Below, piece after piece: positions 14,891-22,432 of a stretch of 24,061 nucleotides of DNA. The translations under genes and the position numbers were made by a program. This DNA comes from Rhodospirillales bacterium. GTDB lineage: Bacteria; Pseudomonadota; Gammaproteobacteria; Steroidobacterales; Rariloculaceae. Below the pieces are notes generated by a model. The model searched no databases. It was not told the DNA's origin and saw only the letters and a list, made by a program, of their open reading frames with translations. Positions within the stretch are counted from its first letter, which is position 1; each line of letters opens with the position of its first letter. The stretch is from positions 1-24,061 of the forward strand of contig JAHEEO010000011.1 in the NCBI GenBank assembly GCA_024640665.1, given 5' to 3'.

Positions 14891-16707
14891 GGGCTCGTCT
14901 CATCGCCCGGCCAGACGTAGTTGCCGTCCTGGTCTACGCCCATTCGCTGGTACTGATACAGGAACTTGCGCCGCAGCAAACCACCCGGGTCTTGAGGCAC
15001 GCGTCTCAACCACTGTTCGGCAGCCTGATCTGATGCCCATTCTTCGATGTCTTCGGGTTGAAACTCGCCTTCCGGCAACTCAGATTCCTGTGGTTCAGAC
15101 GCATCGGCCATTTGTTCGGCAGAGGCCTGCTCGGACTCGTCGCTTTGCTGTTCGGACGACTCGTTCGACTCTGACTCGCTGCGCTGCGAAGAGCTATCCG
15201 ATGAATTATCCCCGGCCTGCTCTTGCTCACCTTCCGAGTCGCCTTCGCTTTCATTGCTGCCCGAATCGTCGGAATTTTGCTCGCCCTCACCGGACTCGGA
15301 TTGCTCTTGGTCTTGCTGCTGCTGTTGCTCTTCTTGATTTTGATCCAGCAATTCTTGGACTAGATCACGATTGTATCGAGCGTCTTCGTGGTCGGGGTCG
15401 ATCGACAATGTCTGATCGTAGCTGTCTATTGCAGCTTGGAGTTCGCCAGCACGCGCAAGTGCATTGCCGCGGTTATATAGGCCGGCGACGTTCGATTGAG
15501 CGCTCAATGTTGCAGCGCTTGCCGAATATTCGCCGGCGCGATATTGCGCAGCACCGCGCCATTGCGGATCTTCAAACAGTGCCGCAGCTGCAGCAGGATC
15601 ATTCTGCTCCAGCGCGTCAATACCACGCTGATCCGGACGCTTCCAAAGATCCATCCACTCCAATGCTTCCGCTGGCTCAACGTGTATGAAGCTCGCAAAC
15701 ACAACGACACACACCCACCCTCGCCGAAATGCAATTGCCAACAACGGTAACAACAACACAGCGAACCAGATGCCCTGATCACTCCAGACATCCGCCTCGT
15801 AATCCTCCCCGTCATCCGCCGCAGAAACGCCCGCGCCAGCGGGCCGATTGGGGAACAAGGTCTCTAGATCGCTGTCATCGGCCGAAAGCTGAGCGAATCG
15901 GCCACCACCGGACTGCGCTAGTCGTCGAAGCCCGTTCACGTTTAAAGTTGGAACGACGACTTGGCCCGCGCGATCCGTCACGAAGCCGCCATCGGGCTCG
16001 GGGATAGGCGCACCTTCTTCGGTGCCAACCGCCAATACGTTTACGCGAATGCCTTCACCGCGAAGATCTCTAGCCATCACAAGCGCTTCATCGCCAACGT
16101 CTGCATCGCTGATCAGTAAGATGTCGCCGCTTCCCAGTCCCGCCTGCCGAAGCAATGTAGCCGCCTTCTCAAGCCCGGCAGCGACATAGCTTCCTTGACT
16201 CGGCATGATGTCCGTAAACAGAGAACTCACTAGAGAAGACACTGTGCGCTCGTCATCGGTCAAAGGCGTTACGGTAAAGGCATGGGCGGAAAAAACGACA
16301 AGTGCGACTTCTCCGCCGGGACGCCGCTCGAACAACGACAGCAATTTGAGTTTCGCTCGCGCCAATCGACTCGGCACGACATCGGTTGCATCCATAGACC
16401 GGGAAAGATCCAGCGCAACGACAACGGCGTCATTAGAACGATAAGCTGGAACAGGCAGGCGCTCCCACGTCGGGCCCGCCAGCGCCAAAGCCGCCGCAAT
16501 GCCGACAGCGAGCGAAACGAGTACGGGCCAACGCTGCGCACCGAGCACTTCGGGGCGAGCTAAGACGAACCTCTGCAACGCAGGGTCAACGATTCGCTGC
16601 CAGCTACCGCCGGCTGAGCGCGCCCGAGCAAGCATCCACACAACTGCGATTGTTATCGGAATGATCAACAACCACCACGGACGCAGAAAATGAAATTCAG
16701 CCGGCAT
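14884..16707 (-). CDS. batB: BatB-BatC fusion: VWA domain, membrane helices, TPR and acidic low-complexity tail
   Basis: This 607-residue protein has two N-terminal membrane helices (about 10-27 and 61-79). A VWA domain follows with an intact MIDAS start D100-L-S102-R-S104, the TPLTDDE threonine near 148 and D201. Two hydrophobic segments (about 312-345) precede a TPR-like region (377-445: YNRGNALARAGELQAAIDSY). A roughly 100-residue tract (453-552) is almost all Glu, Ser, Gln and Asp, including a poly-Gln run. It ends in the conserved motif EQWLRRVPQDPGGLLRRKF at 564-582. This merges the BatB and BatC roles in one chain, an arrangement known in many Gammaproteobacteria. The start is the ATG at 16707, eleven bases inside batA; a TTG two codons earlier is less likely. 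The first half should act in the membrane with the VWA domain on the face shared with BatA. Confidence 0.9.
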   Translation of the reverse strand: MPAEFHFLRPWWLLIIPITIAVVWMLARARSAGGSWQRIVDPALQRFVLARPEVLGAQRWPVLVSLAVGIAAALALAGPTWERLPVPAYRSNDAVVVALDLSRSMDATDVVPSRLARAKLKLLSLFERRPGGEVALVVFSAHAFTVTPLTDDERTVSSLVSSLFTDIMPSQGSYVAAGLEKAATLLRQAGLGSGDILLISDADVGDEALVMARDLRGEGIRVNVLAVGTEEGAPIPEPDGGFVTDRAGQVVVPTLNVNGLRRLAQSGGGRFAQLSADDSDLETLFPNRPAGAGVSAADDGEDYEADVWSDQGIWFAVLLLPLLAIAFRRGWVCVVVFASFIHVEPAEALEWMDLWKRPDQRGIDALEQNDPAAAAALFEDPQWRGAAQYRAGEYSASAATLSAQSNVAGLYNRGNALARAGELQAAIDSYDQTLSIDPDHEDARYNRDLVQELLDQNQEEQQQQQDQEQSESGEGEQNSDDSGSNESEGDSEGEQEQAGDNSSDSSSQRSESESNESSEQQSDESEQASAEQMADASEPQESELPEGEFQPEDIEEWASDQAAEQWLRRVPQDPGGLLRRKFLYQYQRMGVDQDGNYVWPGDETSPW

Positions 16708-17728
16708 GGTCAATCACTTTGGCAGAAATGCGTCGGGGGAGGGCTTCGGCGATGACGAATGCGGCAAGTGCTGCAGCCAGAAAGACAGCAAAAATCAGCG
16801 GCCAATGAAAATACTCAGTAACAGGACGAAAACCGGTCTCGTCAGACTCGGCTGGCTCCAGTTCATCTAGGACCGTATAAATCTCGGCAAGCTCTTCGGT
16901 ATCACGCGCGCGAAAATAACGGCCGCCGGTAAGCTCGGCAATTGATGTCAAGGTTTGTTCATCCAGATCCGCGGACGGGTTGATCTGCCGCACACCAAAG
17001 ATGCCTCGAACCGTCAGCGCCGTCGCACCGATTCCGATGGTATAGATAACCATATTGCGGCGCGCTGCAAGCTCAGCAGCTTTGAGCGGATCCACCGCAC
17101 CCGCGGTATTTGCGCCATCAGTTAACAAGACGAGTACGCGACGACCCGCATCCACGCCGGCATCTTCGAGCGTTCTAATTGCCAGCCCAATGGCATCTCC
17201 AATAGCGGTTTCCTTACCGGCCAAACCGATTGCTGATTCAGAAAGCAAGATTTGTACTGTTGCGCGATCGAAGGTCAACGGAGTCTGCAGATAAGCTTCG
17301 CGGCCAAATAGTATGAGCCCGATACGATCTCCAATGCGTCGCTCGATGAAATCATCAGCAACTGACTTAGTTGCAGTAAGACGGTCCACGAAGCGTCCAC
17401 CGAGTTGGAAATCCTGCTCTTCCATGCTGCCGGATAAATCCACTGCCATGAGCAGATCACGGCCACTCACAGGCAAGCTCAGTGTCTCGCCGACGAACTG
17501 TGGCCGAGCCGCCGACAATACAGCCAAACACCAAATGATCGACAGCAGGATTAAGCGGAGCTGCTTCGCTTTTGCCGAGGCCGCGCCACCATACAAACCG
17601 ACAAACTCACCCGGCACTGGAACGCGCAAAGCGGCATCTTGATCGAGCGGGTCAGGCGAAAGCTTATACCGAAGCAATAACGGTATGGGTAAAGCCAATA
17701 ACATCCACCACCACGCCAAGCTCCACAT
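16697..17728 (-). CDS. batA: BatA-like membrane VWA protein
   Basis: This 343-residue protein has N-terminal membrane helices (about 4-20 and 57-74), a VWA domain, and a C-terminal helix (about 304-330, FHWPLIFAVFLAAALAAFVI). The metal-ion-dependent adhesion site is complete: D97-L-S99-G-S101, T174 in KETAIGDAI, and D204 in LLTDGANT. It should therefore bind a divalent metal and a partner carboxylate. By family knowledge it partners with BatB and the MoxR ATPase. The start ATG at 17728 has a TGGAG ribosome site at a workable distance upstream and sits two bases after the DUF4381 stop. The end overlaps the start of the batB/C gene by eleven bases. The two VWA genes are evidently paralogues. 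Confidence 0.9.
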   Translation of the reverse strand: MWSLAWWWMLLALPIPLLLRYKLSPDPLDQDAALRVPVPGEFVGLYGGAASAKAKQLRLILLSIIWCLAVLSAARPQFVGETLSLPVSGRDLLMAVDLSGSMEEQDFQLGGRFVDRLTATKSVADDFIERRIGDRIGLILFGREAYLQTPLTFDRATVQILLSESAIGLAGKETAIGDAIGLAIRTLEDAGVDAGRRVLVLLTDGANTAGAVDPLKAAELAARRNMVIYTIGIGATALTVRGIFGVRQINPSADLDEQTLTSIAELTGGRYFRARDTEELAEIYTVLDELEPAESDETGFRPVTEYFHWPLIFAVFLAAALAAFVIAEALPRRISAKVIDHAG

Positions 17729-17730
17729 GC

Positions 17731-18219
17731 TCAGTTCTCCAGGCGCTGGGCTCTAACCCAGTCGATACAAACACGGGTAAGGGCCTGCGCATCATCGATG
17801 GAACAAGCATTTTCCGGGGCGTAAGGCGCGCTGGCTAATGTCCGGCCAGGCCCGGCTGCAAAAGCGACGCTGTCCCACCGGCTGTCCAAATAACTCAACC
17901 AACGCTCACCAACCAGGCCGGCAACCAATTGCGGATTGTTGGCAACTGCCATTGCATATCGCCGCATGACCGATGAAACGGTCGGCAAGCATTCGGCTGG
18001 CGAAACACCGTCAGTCAGCATTGCCTGAACCTGAGTGAGCGCACGCAGCGCAGCGCGTTGTCGATAAGCACGCACATACTGTATGACAAAATACATCAGC
18101 ACGACTAACGCCACTGCAAGCAGAAGCCACCAGCCTGGGGCAGGCGGCCACCAAGCTACCTCCCCCGGCAAGTGAATATCGCGCAGCGGAATTTGGCTGA
18201 AATCGATCTCCTGATTCAT
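17731..18219 (-). CDS. DUF4381 membrane protein of the MoxR/Bat operon
   Basis: This 162-residue protein has a short N-terminal segment (MNQEIDFSQIPLRDIHLPGE), a Trp/Pro-rich approach (VAWWPPAPGWW), one membrane helix (about 29-50) and a cytoplasmic helical domain with YRQRAALRAL and SVMRRYAMA. This is the DUF4381 pattern, found almost only between DUF58 and batA genes. Its biochemical role is unknown; it is presumed to be a membrane component of the same assembly. I chose the ATG at 18219 over an in-frame upstream start at 18306, because the latter lies inside the DUF58 gene and the WWPPAPGWW pattern is then at its normal distance from the N-terminus. Thirteen bases separate it from the DUF58 stop and two from the batA start. 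Confidence 0.85.
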   Translation of the reverse strand: MNQEIDFSQIPLRDIHLPGEVAWWPPAPGWWLLLAVALVVLMYFVIQYVRAYRQRAALRALTQVQAMLTDGVSPAECLPTVSSVMRRYAMAVANNPQLVAGLVGERWLSYLDSRWDSVAFAAGPGRTLASAPYAPENACSIDDAQALTRVCIDWVRAQRLEN

Positions 18220-18232
18220 GGCTTCAAAAACT

Positions 18233-19156
18233 TCATAACTTGCGAAACCGTTTACCCAAGACCAAACGAGGATCTTCATCCGTCCGGCAGTCAACCACCG
18301 CGACACCCGGCAATTGTTGCAGGCGCGTCAACTGCGCCTGGCGTGATGCGAATTGTTCGTGATAACGATCCCGCGCGGCCTTGTCGCCTGTCTCAATCGC
18401 AATTGTTTGTCCACCAGACTGGATTCGATAACGACCCGGTGGCGGCAACTCTGCCTCAATGGGGTCATAGACATGCATCAGCAAGAGATCGGAATGCACG
18501 GCTAAACGCTTGAGCTGTCGTTCACTGTCGGCATCAAAATTGCGAAAGTCGCTTGCCAAGAAAATCAAACTGCCTGGCCGTGCGACGCGCATGAGTCGCT
18601 GCAATGCGGTGTTGGTCTGAGTTGTTGTCTCACCGCGACTGTGGGCTTGTGGCCAGCCATCGCAAATCAACTGAAACAAATGCAGTGCGGAGCGCCGTCC
18701 CTGTCGCGGTCGCAATTCATGATGACTGCTTTCAGAAAACACCAACCCGCCCAGCCGATCGCCATGTGCTACAGCACTCCACGCAACAATGGCTGTTGCC
18801 TCGGCAGCAATGACCGCTTTGTATACGCCGCGCGTGGCGAACATCATCGAATTGCGCAGGTCCACCCACGCAATAACCGGCCGATTGCGTTCTTCGCGGA
18901 ATACTTTCGTATGCGGCTCGCCTGTACGGGCCGTCACGCGCCAATCTATCGTGCGCAAGTCATCACCAGGCTGATACAAACGCGACTCGTCGAATTCGAT
19001 GCCGCGACCTTTGAAAGAAGACTGATGCCCGCCGGCGGTTGCAACGCGCACTCGTGGCGCGGAGATCTGAATAGATTCGCCGGCTGGTCGCTGACGAATC
19101 AGTGCGTCGATCGACGTAGCGACCGGCGACCGATCAAATGTGGCCGCTGCGTTCAC
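18233..19156 (-). CDS. DUF58 protein (VWA-like partner of MoxR)
   Basis: This 307-residue protein has the DUF58 signature at about 60-95: LYQPGDDLRTIDWRVTARTG followed by HTKVFREERNRPV. A VWA-like strand comes next (IAWVDLRNSMMFATRG). The first MIDAS motif reads D-L-R-N-S instead of D-x-S-x-S, as is common in this subfamily, so metal binding may be altered. No membrane helix is evident, suggesting a soluble protein or one tethered through partners. DUF58 genes almost always follow moxR. Here the start is a GTG two bases after the moxR stop, implying translational coupling. Its proposed role, from family knowledge, is as an adaptor or substrate-binding partner of the MoxR ATPase; this is not proven. 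Confidence 0.9.
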   Translation of the reverse strand: MNAAATFDRSPVATSIDALIRQRPAGESIQISAPRVRVATAGGHQSSFKGRGIEFDESRLYQPGDDLRTIDWRVTARTGEPHTKVFREERNRPVIAWVDLRNSMMFATRGVYKAVIAAEATAIVAWSAVAHGDRLGGLVFSESSHHELRPRQGRRSALHLFQLICDGWPQAHSRGETTTQTNTALQRLMRVARPGSLIFLASDFRNFDADSERQLKRLAVHSDLLLMHVYDPIEAELPPPGRYRIQSGGQTIAIETGDKAARDRYHEQFASRQAQLTRLQQLPGVAVVDCRTDEDPRLVLGKRFRKL

Positions 19157-19158
19157 GC

Positions 19159-20133
19159 TTACGGCACCCCGATACGCCCTATCAACTGCTCAATCAAAGA
19201 GTCCGGTGACTGACCGGCTGCCTCCGCTTCGAAACTCAGCAGTATCCGATGACGCAGGATGTCTGGCGCAATCGCCTGAATATCTTCAGGGGTAACAAAG
19301 TCCCGGCCCGCCAACCAGGCATGTGCGCGTGCACAACGGTCCAGAGCGATCGTTGCACGCGGACTGGCGCCGTACTGCAGCGATCCGGCCAGATCATCTC
19401 CGTACTGCTGCGGCGCACGCGTCGCAAGCACGATCTGAACGATGTATTCCTCAAGCGCCTCAGATAAGTGCAGGTCAAGCACTTCCAGACGCGCTGCCAT
19501 AACTTCGCTTTCAGCCATCGGAGCAGCAGGTTCGAACAATACATCGTCGGCGGCTGAACGGCGTTGCTCAGCGCGATTGATTTCTAGAATCGCACGCTCT
19601 CCGGAAGCGTCCGGGTATGGCACCATCACATGCATCAAGAAACGATCCAACTGCGCCTCGGGCAATGGATATGTCCCCTCTTGCTCAATCGGGTTCTGCG
19701 TCGCCATCACCATAAACAGCTTGGGCAGCGGATAAGTCACCGAGCCCACGGTAATCTGGCGTTCACCCATCGCTTCAAGCAGTGCAGATTGCACTTTTGC
19801 CGGCGCTCGGTTCACCTCGTCTGCCAACACCAAATTATGAAACAACGGTCCTCTGCGAAACACGAACGTTCCATCCTGGGGACGATAGATTTCGGTGCCG
19901 GTCAAGTCTGCCGGCAATAGATCGGGGGTGAATTGCAGCCTGTGAAAATCTCCCTCGACGCTGTGACTCAGCACTTTGATAGCCCGCGTCTTAGCCAAGC
20001 CTGGCGCACCCTCGACCAATAAGTGGCCGTCGCACAATAAGGCGATCAGCATCCGATCCAACAACGGCGCCTGACCGACTACCAGACCAGCAAGATGCGC
20101 CTTAAGCGACTGAAATTTTTCTTGTAACGCCAT
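19159..20133 (-). CDS. moxR: MoxR-family AAA+ ATPase
   Basis: This 324-residue cytosolic ATPase has Walker A GAPGLAKT at 42-49, Walker B LVLADE at 101-106 followed by VNRAPAKVQSALLEAM, sensor-1 N147 in ATQNPIEQEGTYPLPEAQLDRF, and a candidate arginine finger R164. These are the MoxR subfamily signatures. MoxR proteins act as chaperone-like ATPases that, with VWA partners, mature or assemble other complexes. The target here is unidentified. I chose the ATG at 20133 (MALQEKFQSL) because it begins the normal MoxR N-terminus. A longer frame starts at a TTG (20223) overlapping the PDZ gene stop and would add 30 atypical residues. The gene heads the tight cluster moxR-DUF58-DUF4381-batA-batB/C-batD. 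Confidence 0.95.
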   Translation of the reverse strand: MALQEKFQSLKAHLAGLVVGQAPLLDRMLIALLCDGHLLVEGAPGLAKTRAIKVLSHSVEGDFHRLQFTPDLLPADLTGTEIYRPQDGTFVFRRGPLFHNLVLADEVNRAPAKVQSALLEAMGERQITVGSVTYPLPKLFMVMATQNPIEQEGTYPLPEAQLDRFLMHVMVPYPDASGERAILEINRAEQRRSAADDVLFEPAAPMAESEVMAARLEVLDLHLSEALEEYIVQIVLATRAPQQYGDDLAGSLQYGASPRATIALDRCARAHAWLAGRDFVTPEDIQAIAPDILRHRILLSFEAEAAGQSPDSLIEQLIGRIGVP

Positions 20134-20219
20134 TTGGCACCAGCGAACGGAAATGGGCCGCCGATTGTACCGGCCCAGCATTTTTTCCGCCAAGTCTTGA
20201 TGCCCGGCGGAATCCGGTC

Positions 20220-21083
20220 TCAACGATTGCGCCGCCGATTAAACCCGCTCCCAATGCCAAGCGGTCCACGGGGTATTGCGATTTGGATCGGCTGGCCGTC
20301 GCGAACCACATCCAGCAATACCGACTCGCCGGCTGTGCCCTCGAGCAAGACACGGTTCAGATCGCGCGCATCAAACACCCGCTCACCTGCATAGGTCACT
20401 ATTTCGTCCCCTGTTTGCAGCCCTGCGGTTTCGGCTGCCGAGCTGGCCAATACTGAAGCGACATTTACGGATGTGGAACGCCCCGTAGCGGTCAAATAGC
20501 GTTCGTAATCAGCGTCGCCGAGCTCAAGGCGCAACGCCGCAGCTGCATCCAGAAGCTGCTCGACTGGTGCACCGGGGGTTGTCTCACCGCGACGCGCGTC
20601 GTAACGAGCCTGCATCGCGGCAACGCTCAGTTCTTCAACCCGCCGGTCGATCGATTGCGCCTGCTCGAGCGAGAATCCCGCATCCGTCAGCATCGTAATG
20701 GGATCGCCGCGAGACCTGCCAAACCGGCGGCCCGGTTGCGCAACGGTAGCAGCACTCGGCGGTCTTTCCGAAGCATCTCCCTCTCTGCTGAAAGCGTCTT
20801 CAGTTGTTCGAGCCACGTCCACTGCCTGCTCACGCATCATCTCGAAGTCGTTTCGCAAGGCTGCGAACTCGGCCACCAGCGCTTCGCGTTGGCGATGCTC
20901 GTCGGCTAATTGTTCTTCAATTCTCTGCAGCTGCTGTGCCAACGCTGGTCCATTGGATGCTGCCATGCTGCCCAAAGGCGCGTCATCCCCCGCGAACGTC
21001 CGCCGCGGTTCCGCGCCCCAGAACATTGAGAAGGCGAAGCCGCCCAGCAGCCCCGCCACTAAGAAAATTAGCGACTGACGCAC
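20220..21083 (-). CDS. Membrane-anchored PDZ-domain protein upstream of moxR
   Basis: This 287-residue protein has an N-terminal signal anchor (residues 4-22, LIFLVAGLLGGFAFSMFWG), a coiled coil (about 47-95), a Pro/Arg-rich linker, a helical middle (about 128-195), and one C-terminal PDZ domain (about 205-272: SSAAETAGLQTGDEIVTYAGERV). No protease domain accompanies the PDZ, so it is likely a scaffold or peptide-recognition protein facing the periplasm. The start is a GTG at 21083 with a weak AGGA upstream; no nearby ATG in frame retains the anchor. It is separated from the preferred moxR ATG by 86 bases on the same strand, and a longer moxR frame would abut it directly. It is therefore probably the first gene of the MoxR/Bat transcript; its link to Bat function is inferred only from position. 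Confidence 0.82.
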   Translation of the reverse strand: MRQSLIFLVAGLLGGFAFSMFWGAEPRRTFAGDDAPLGSMAASNGPALAQQLQRIEEQLADEHRQREALVAEFAALRNDFEMMREQAVDVARTTEDAFSREGDASERPPSAATVAQPGRRFGRSRGDPITMLTDAGFSLEQAQSIDRRVEELSVAAMQARYDARRGETTPGAPVEQLLDAAAALRLELGDADYERYLTATGRSTSVNVASVLASSAAETAGLQTGDEIVTYAGERVFDARDLNRVLLEGTAGESVLLDVVRDGQPIQIAIPRGPLGIGSGFNRRRNR

Positions 21084-21140
21084 TTTCGATTCATCCTAAG
21101 ACTCGCCATTGACTCACTTTAACAGGCTCTGCAGCAACAC

Positions 21141-21146
21141 ATTGTA
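21141..21146 (-). promoter_or_regulatory. Possible -10 element for the PDZ-moxR-bat transcript
   Basis: On the minus strand this reads TACAAT (five of six consensus bases), 57 bases upstream of the PDZ gene GTG, in the 134-base divergent gap. No good -35 hexamer is seen at 16-18 bases. It is a motif match only. Confidence 0.25.
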
Positions 21147-21217
21147 TGGACAGATCAAATCCGCAAAAGTGCTAGACTCAAGCTCGTTTCGGCTTAGCAA
21201 ACCAACGGGCAAATCGC

Positions 21218-22387
21218 ATGAAAGAACCGGCAAAGTCCCACATGTTCTGGCCTGCAGCAATCTGCGCTGGCTTGATATCGGGCACACCAGCCTTGGCACA
21301 TCACTCATTTTCAATGTTTGACATGGACAGCAAGGTCCAAGTCGATGGTGTTGTCGCCGACGTCCAGTGGACCAACCCGCACGTCTGGGTAGAAGTCGAC
21401 GTACCGGGCCCCGACGGTGAACCGGTGCGCTGGGGCGTGGAATTCACCAGCCGCGTTCACATGACTCGTCGCGGTTGGACACGGACAACCCTAAATCCTG
21501 GCGACGAAGTATCGTTTATGATCAGCCCTTATCGCGATGGCCGGCCCGGTGGCCGCTTTTGGACAGTCACCTTGCCGACCGGTGTCGTCCTGCGCGATCC
21601 TGGCGCGCAGCGGCAGTTCGAACTTTCAGTGGCGGCTGAAGAACTATCGGTCGATCCAGCGTCGCAGCCGCGAGACGGTCGCGATGCACGGCGCGCTTCA
21701 GCAGCCCAAGTAGACAGAACAAATCTCAGCTATGCCGCGCTCGATGCATGGCCGGACTTTGGCGGCATTTGGCACCCGAGCTTCGGTCGAGTCGGCGGTA
21801 CTGAACCAAAACTCAAAGGCGAGTACCTAGCTGCCTATAATGCAATCACTGCAGCGACAGCCGCTGACCCGGGTTTCGAGCAAATTGAACGGCTATCGAA
21901 CTGCGAGCCGCTTGGCATGCCCGGCATGATGACGATGCCGTATAGCCTCGAGTTTCTTTTCACGCCCGGAAAGATCACCGTGCAACAAGAAGCACTAATG
22001 CAAGTCCGGCGAATTTTTGTGGATGGACGTGCCTTGCCCGTCGAGCCGGATCCGACTTATTTCGGTTATTCCGTCGGACGCTGGGATGGCGATGTTCTCG
22101 TGGTTGAGACGGTCGGCACTCGAGCAGGACAAAGGCTCGGCATCCAAGGCATCACTAACGGACCCAGGCTCAAGATCACCGAGAGAATATACCTGGACAC
22201 CGACAACAGTGACCTGCTCCACGTCGATTTCTCCTTCGAGGACCCGGATGCACTGGCCGAACCGTGGGTTCGCACGCATACGTTCCGCCGCGATAACGAA
22301 TGGGAGATGCTCGAATATGTCTGCGCCGAGAATGACCGCCATCCAGTCAATGAGGCTGGTGCGAGCGAAGCGCTGCTGAATGATTAG
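21218..22387 (+). CDS. Secreted DUF6152 protein with a second conserved domain of unknown function
   Basis: This 389-residue protein has a signal peptide (hydrophobic WPAAICAGLISGTPALA, cleavage before HHS at residue 28). DUF6152 occupies about 28-130. It shows the typical HHSFSMFD start, VDGVVADVQWTNPHVWVEV (42-60) and a compact, probably OB-like beta domain. After a linker of about 30 residues, a second domain (about 170-375) contains SNCEPLGMPGMMTMPYSLEF, RRIFVDGR and GYSVGRWDGDVLVVETVG. I recognise these as recurrent in secreted hypothetical proteins of environmental Proteobacteria, but without known function. It is probably periplasmic. No metal or catalytic motif can be named safely. 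The ATG at 21218 is where the signal peptide begins. It is followed after 45 bases by the penicillin-acylase-like gene, so co-transcription is plausible. Confidence 0.8.
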   Translation: MKEPAKSHMFWPAAICAGLISGTPALAHHSFSMFDMDSKVQVDGVVADVQWTNPHVWVEVDVPGPDGEPVRWGVEFTSRVHMTRRGWTRTTLNPGDEVSFMISPYRDGRPGGRFWTVTLPTGVVLRDPGAQRQFELSVAAEELSVDPASQPRDGRDARRASAAQVDRTNLSYAALDAWPDFGGIWHPSFGRVGGTEPKLKGEYLAAYNAITAATAADPGFEQIERLSNCEPLGMPGMMTMPYSLEFLFTPGKITVQQEALMQVRRIFVDGRALPVEPDPTYFGYSVGRWDGDVLVVETVGTRAGQRLGIQGITNGPRLKITERIYLDTDNSDLLHVDFSFEDPDALAEPWVRTHTFRRDNEWEMLEYVCAENDRHPVNEAGASEALLND

Positions 22388-22432
22388 GCACTTCGCAAGA
22401 TCGAGGTCTTGAACCGCAATGCGGCTGGTTGA

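Noticed and set aside
14748..15689. A 313-residue open frame on the plus strand opposite batD and batB/C
   Set aside because: It lies antisense to two well-supported coupled genes, has Arg/Pro/Cys-rich composition typical of a shadow frame, and shows no recognisable motif or ribosome site. The low-complexity acidic tract on the other strand naturally keeps it open.
20134..20223. Extended MoxR N-terminus from a TTG at 20223
   Set aside because: It adds 30 residues not seen in MoxR proteins. The ATG at 20133 gives the standard family start.
21180..21207. AAGC...GCTT stem just upstream of the DUF6152 gene
   Set aside because: It has four-base arms with an eight-base loop and no T-tract; too weak to call a terminator or attenuator.
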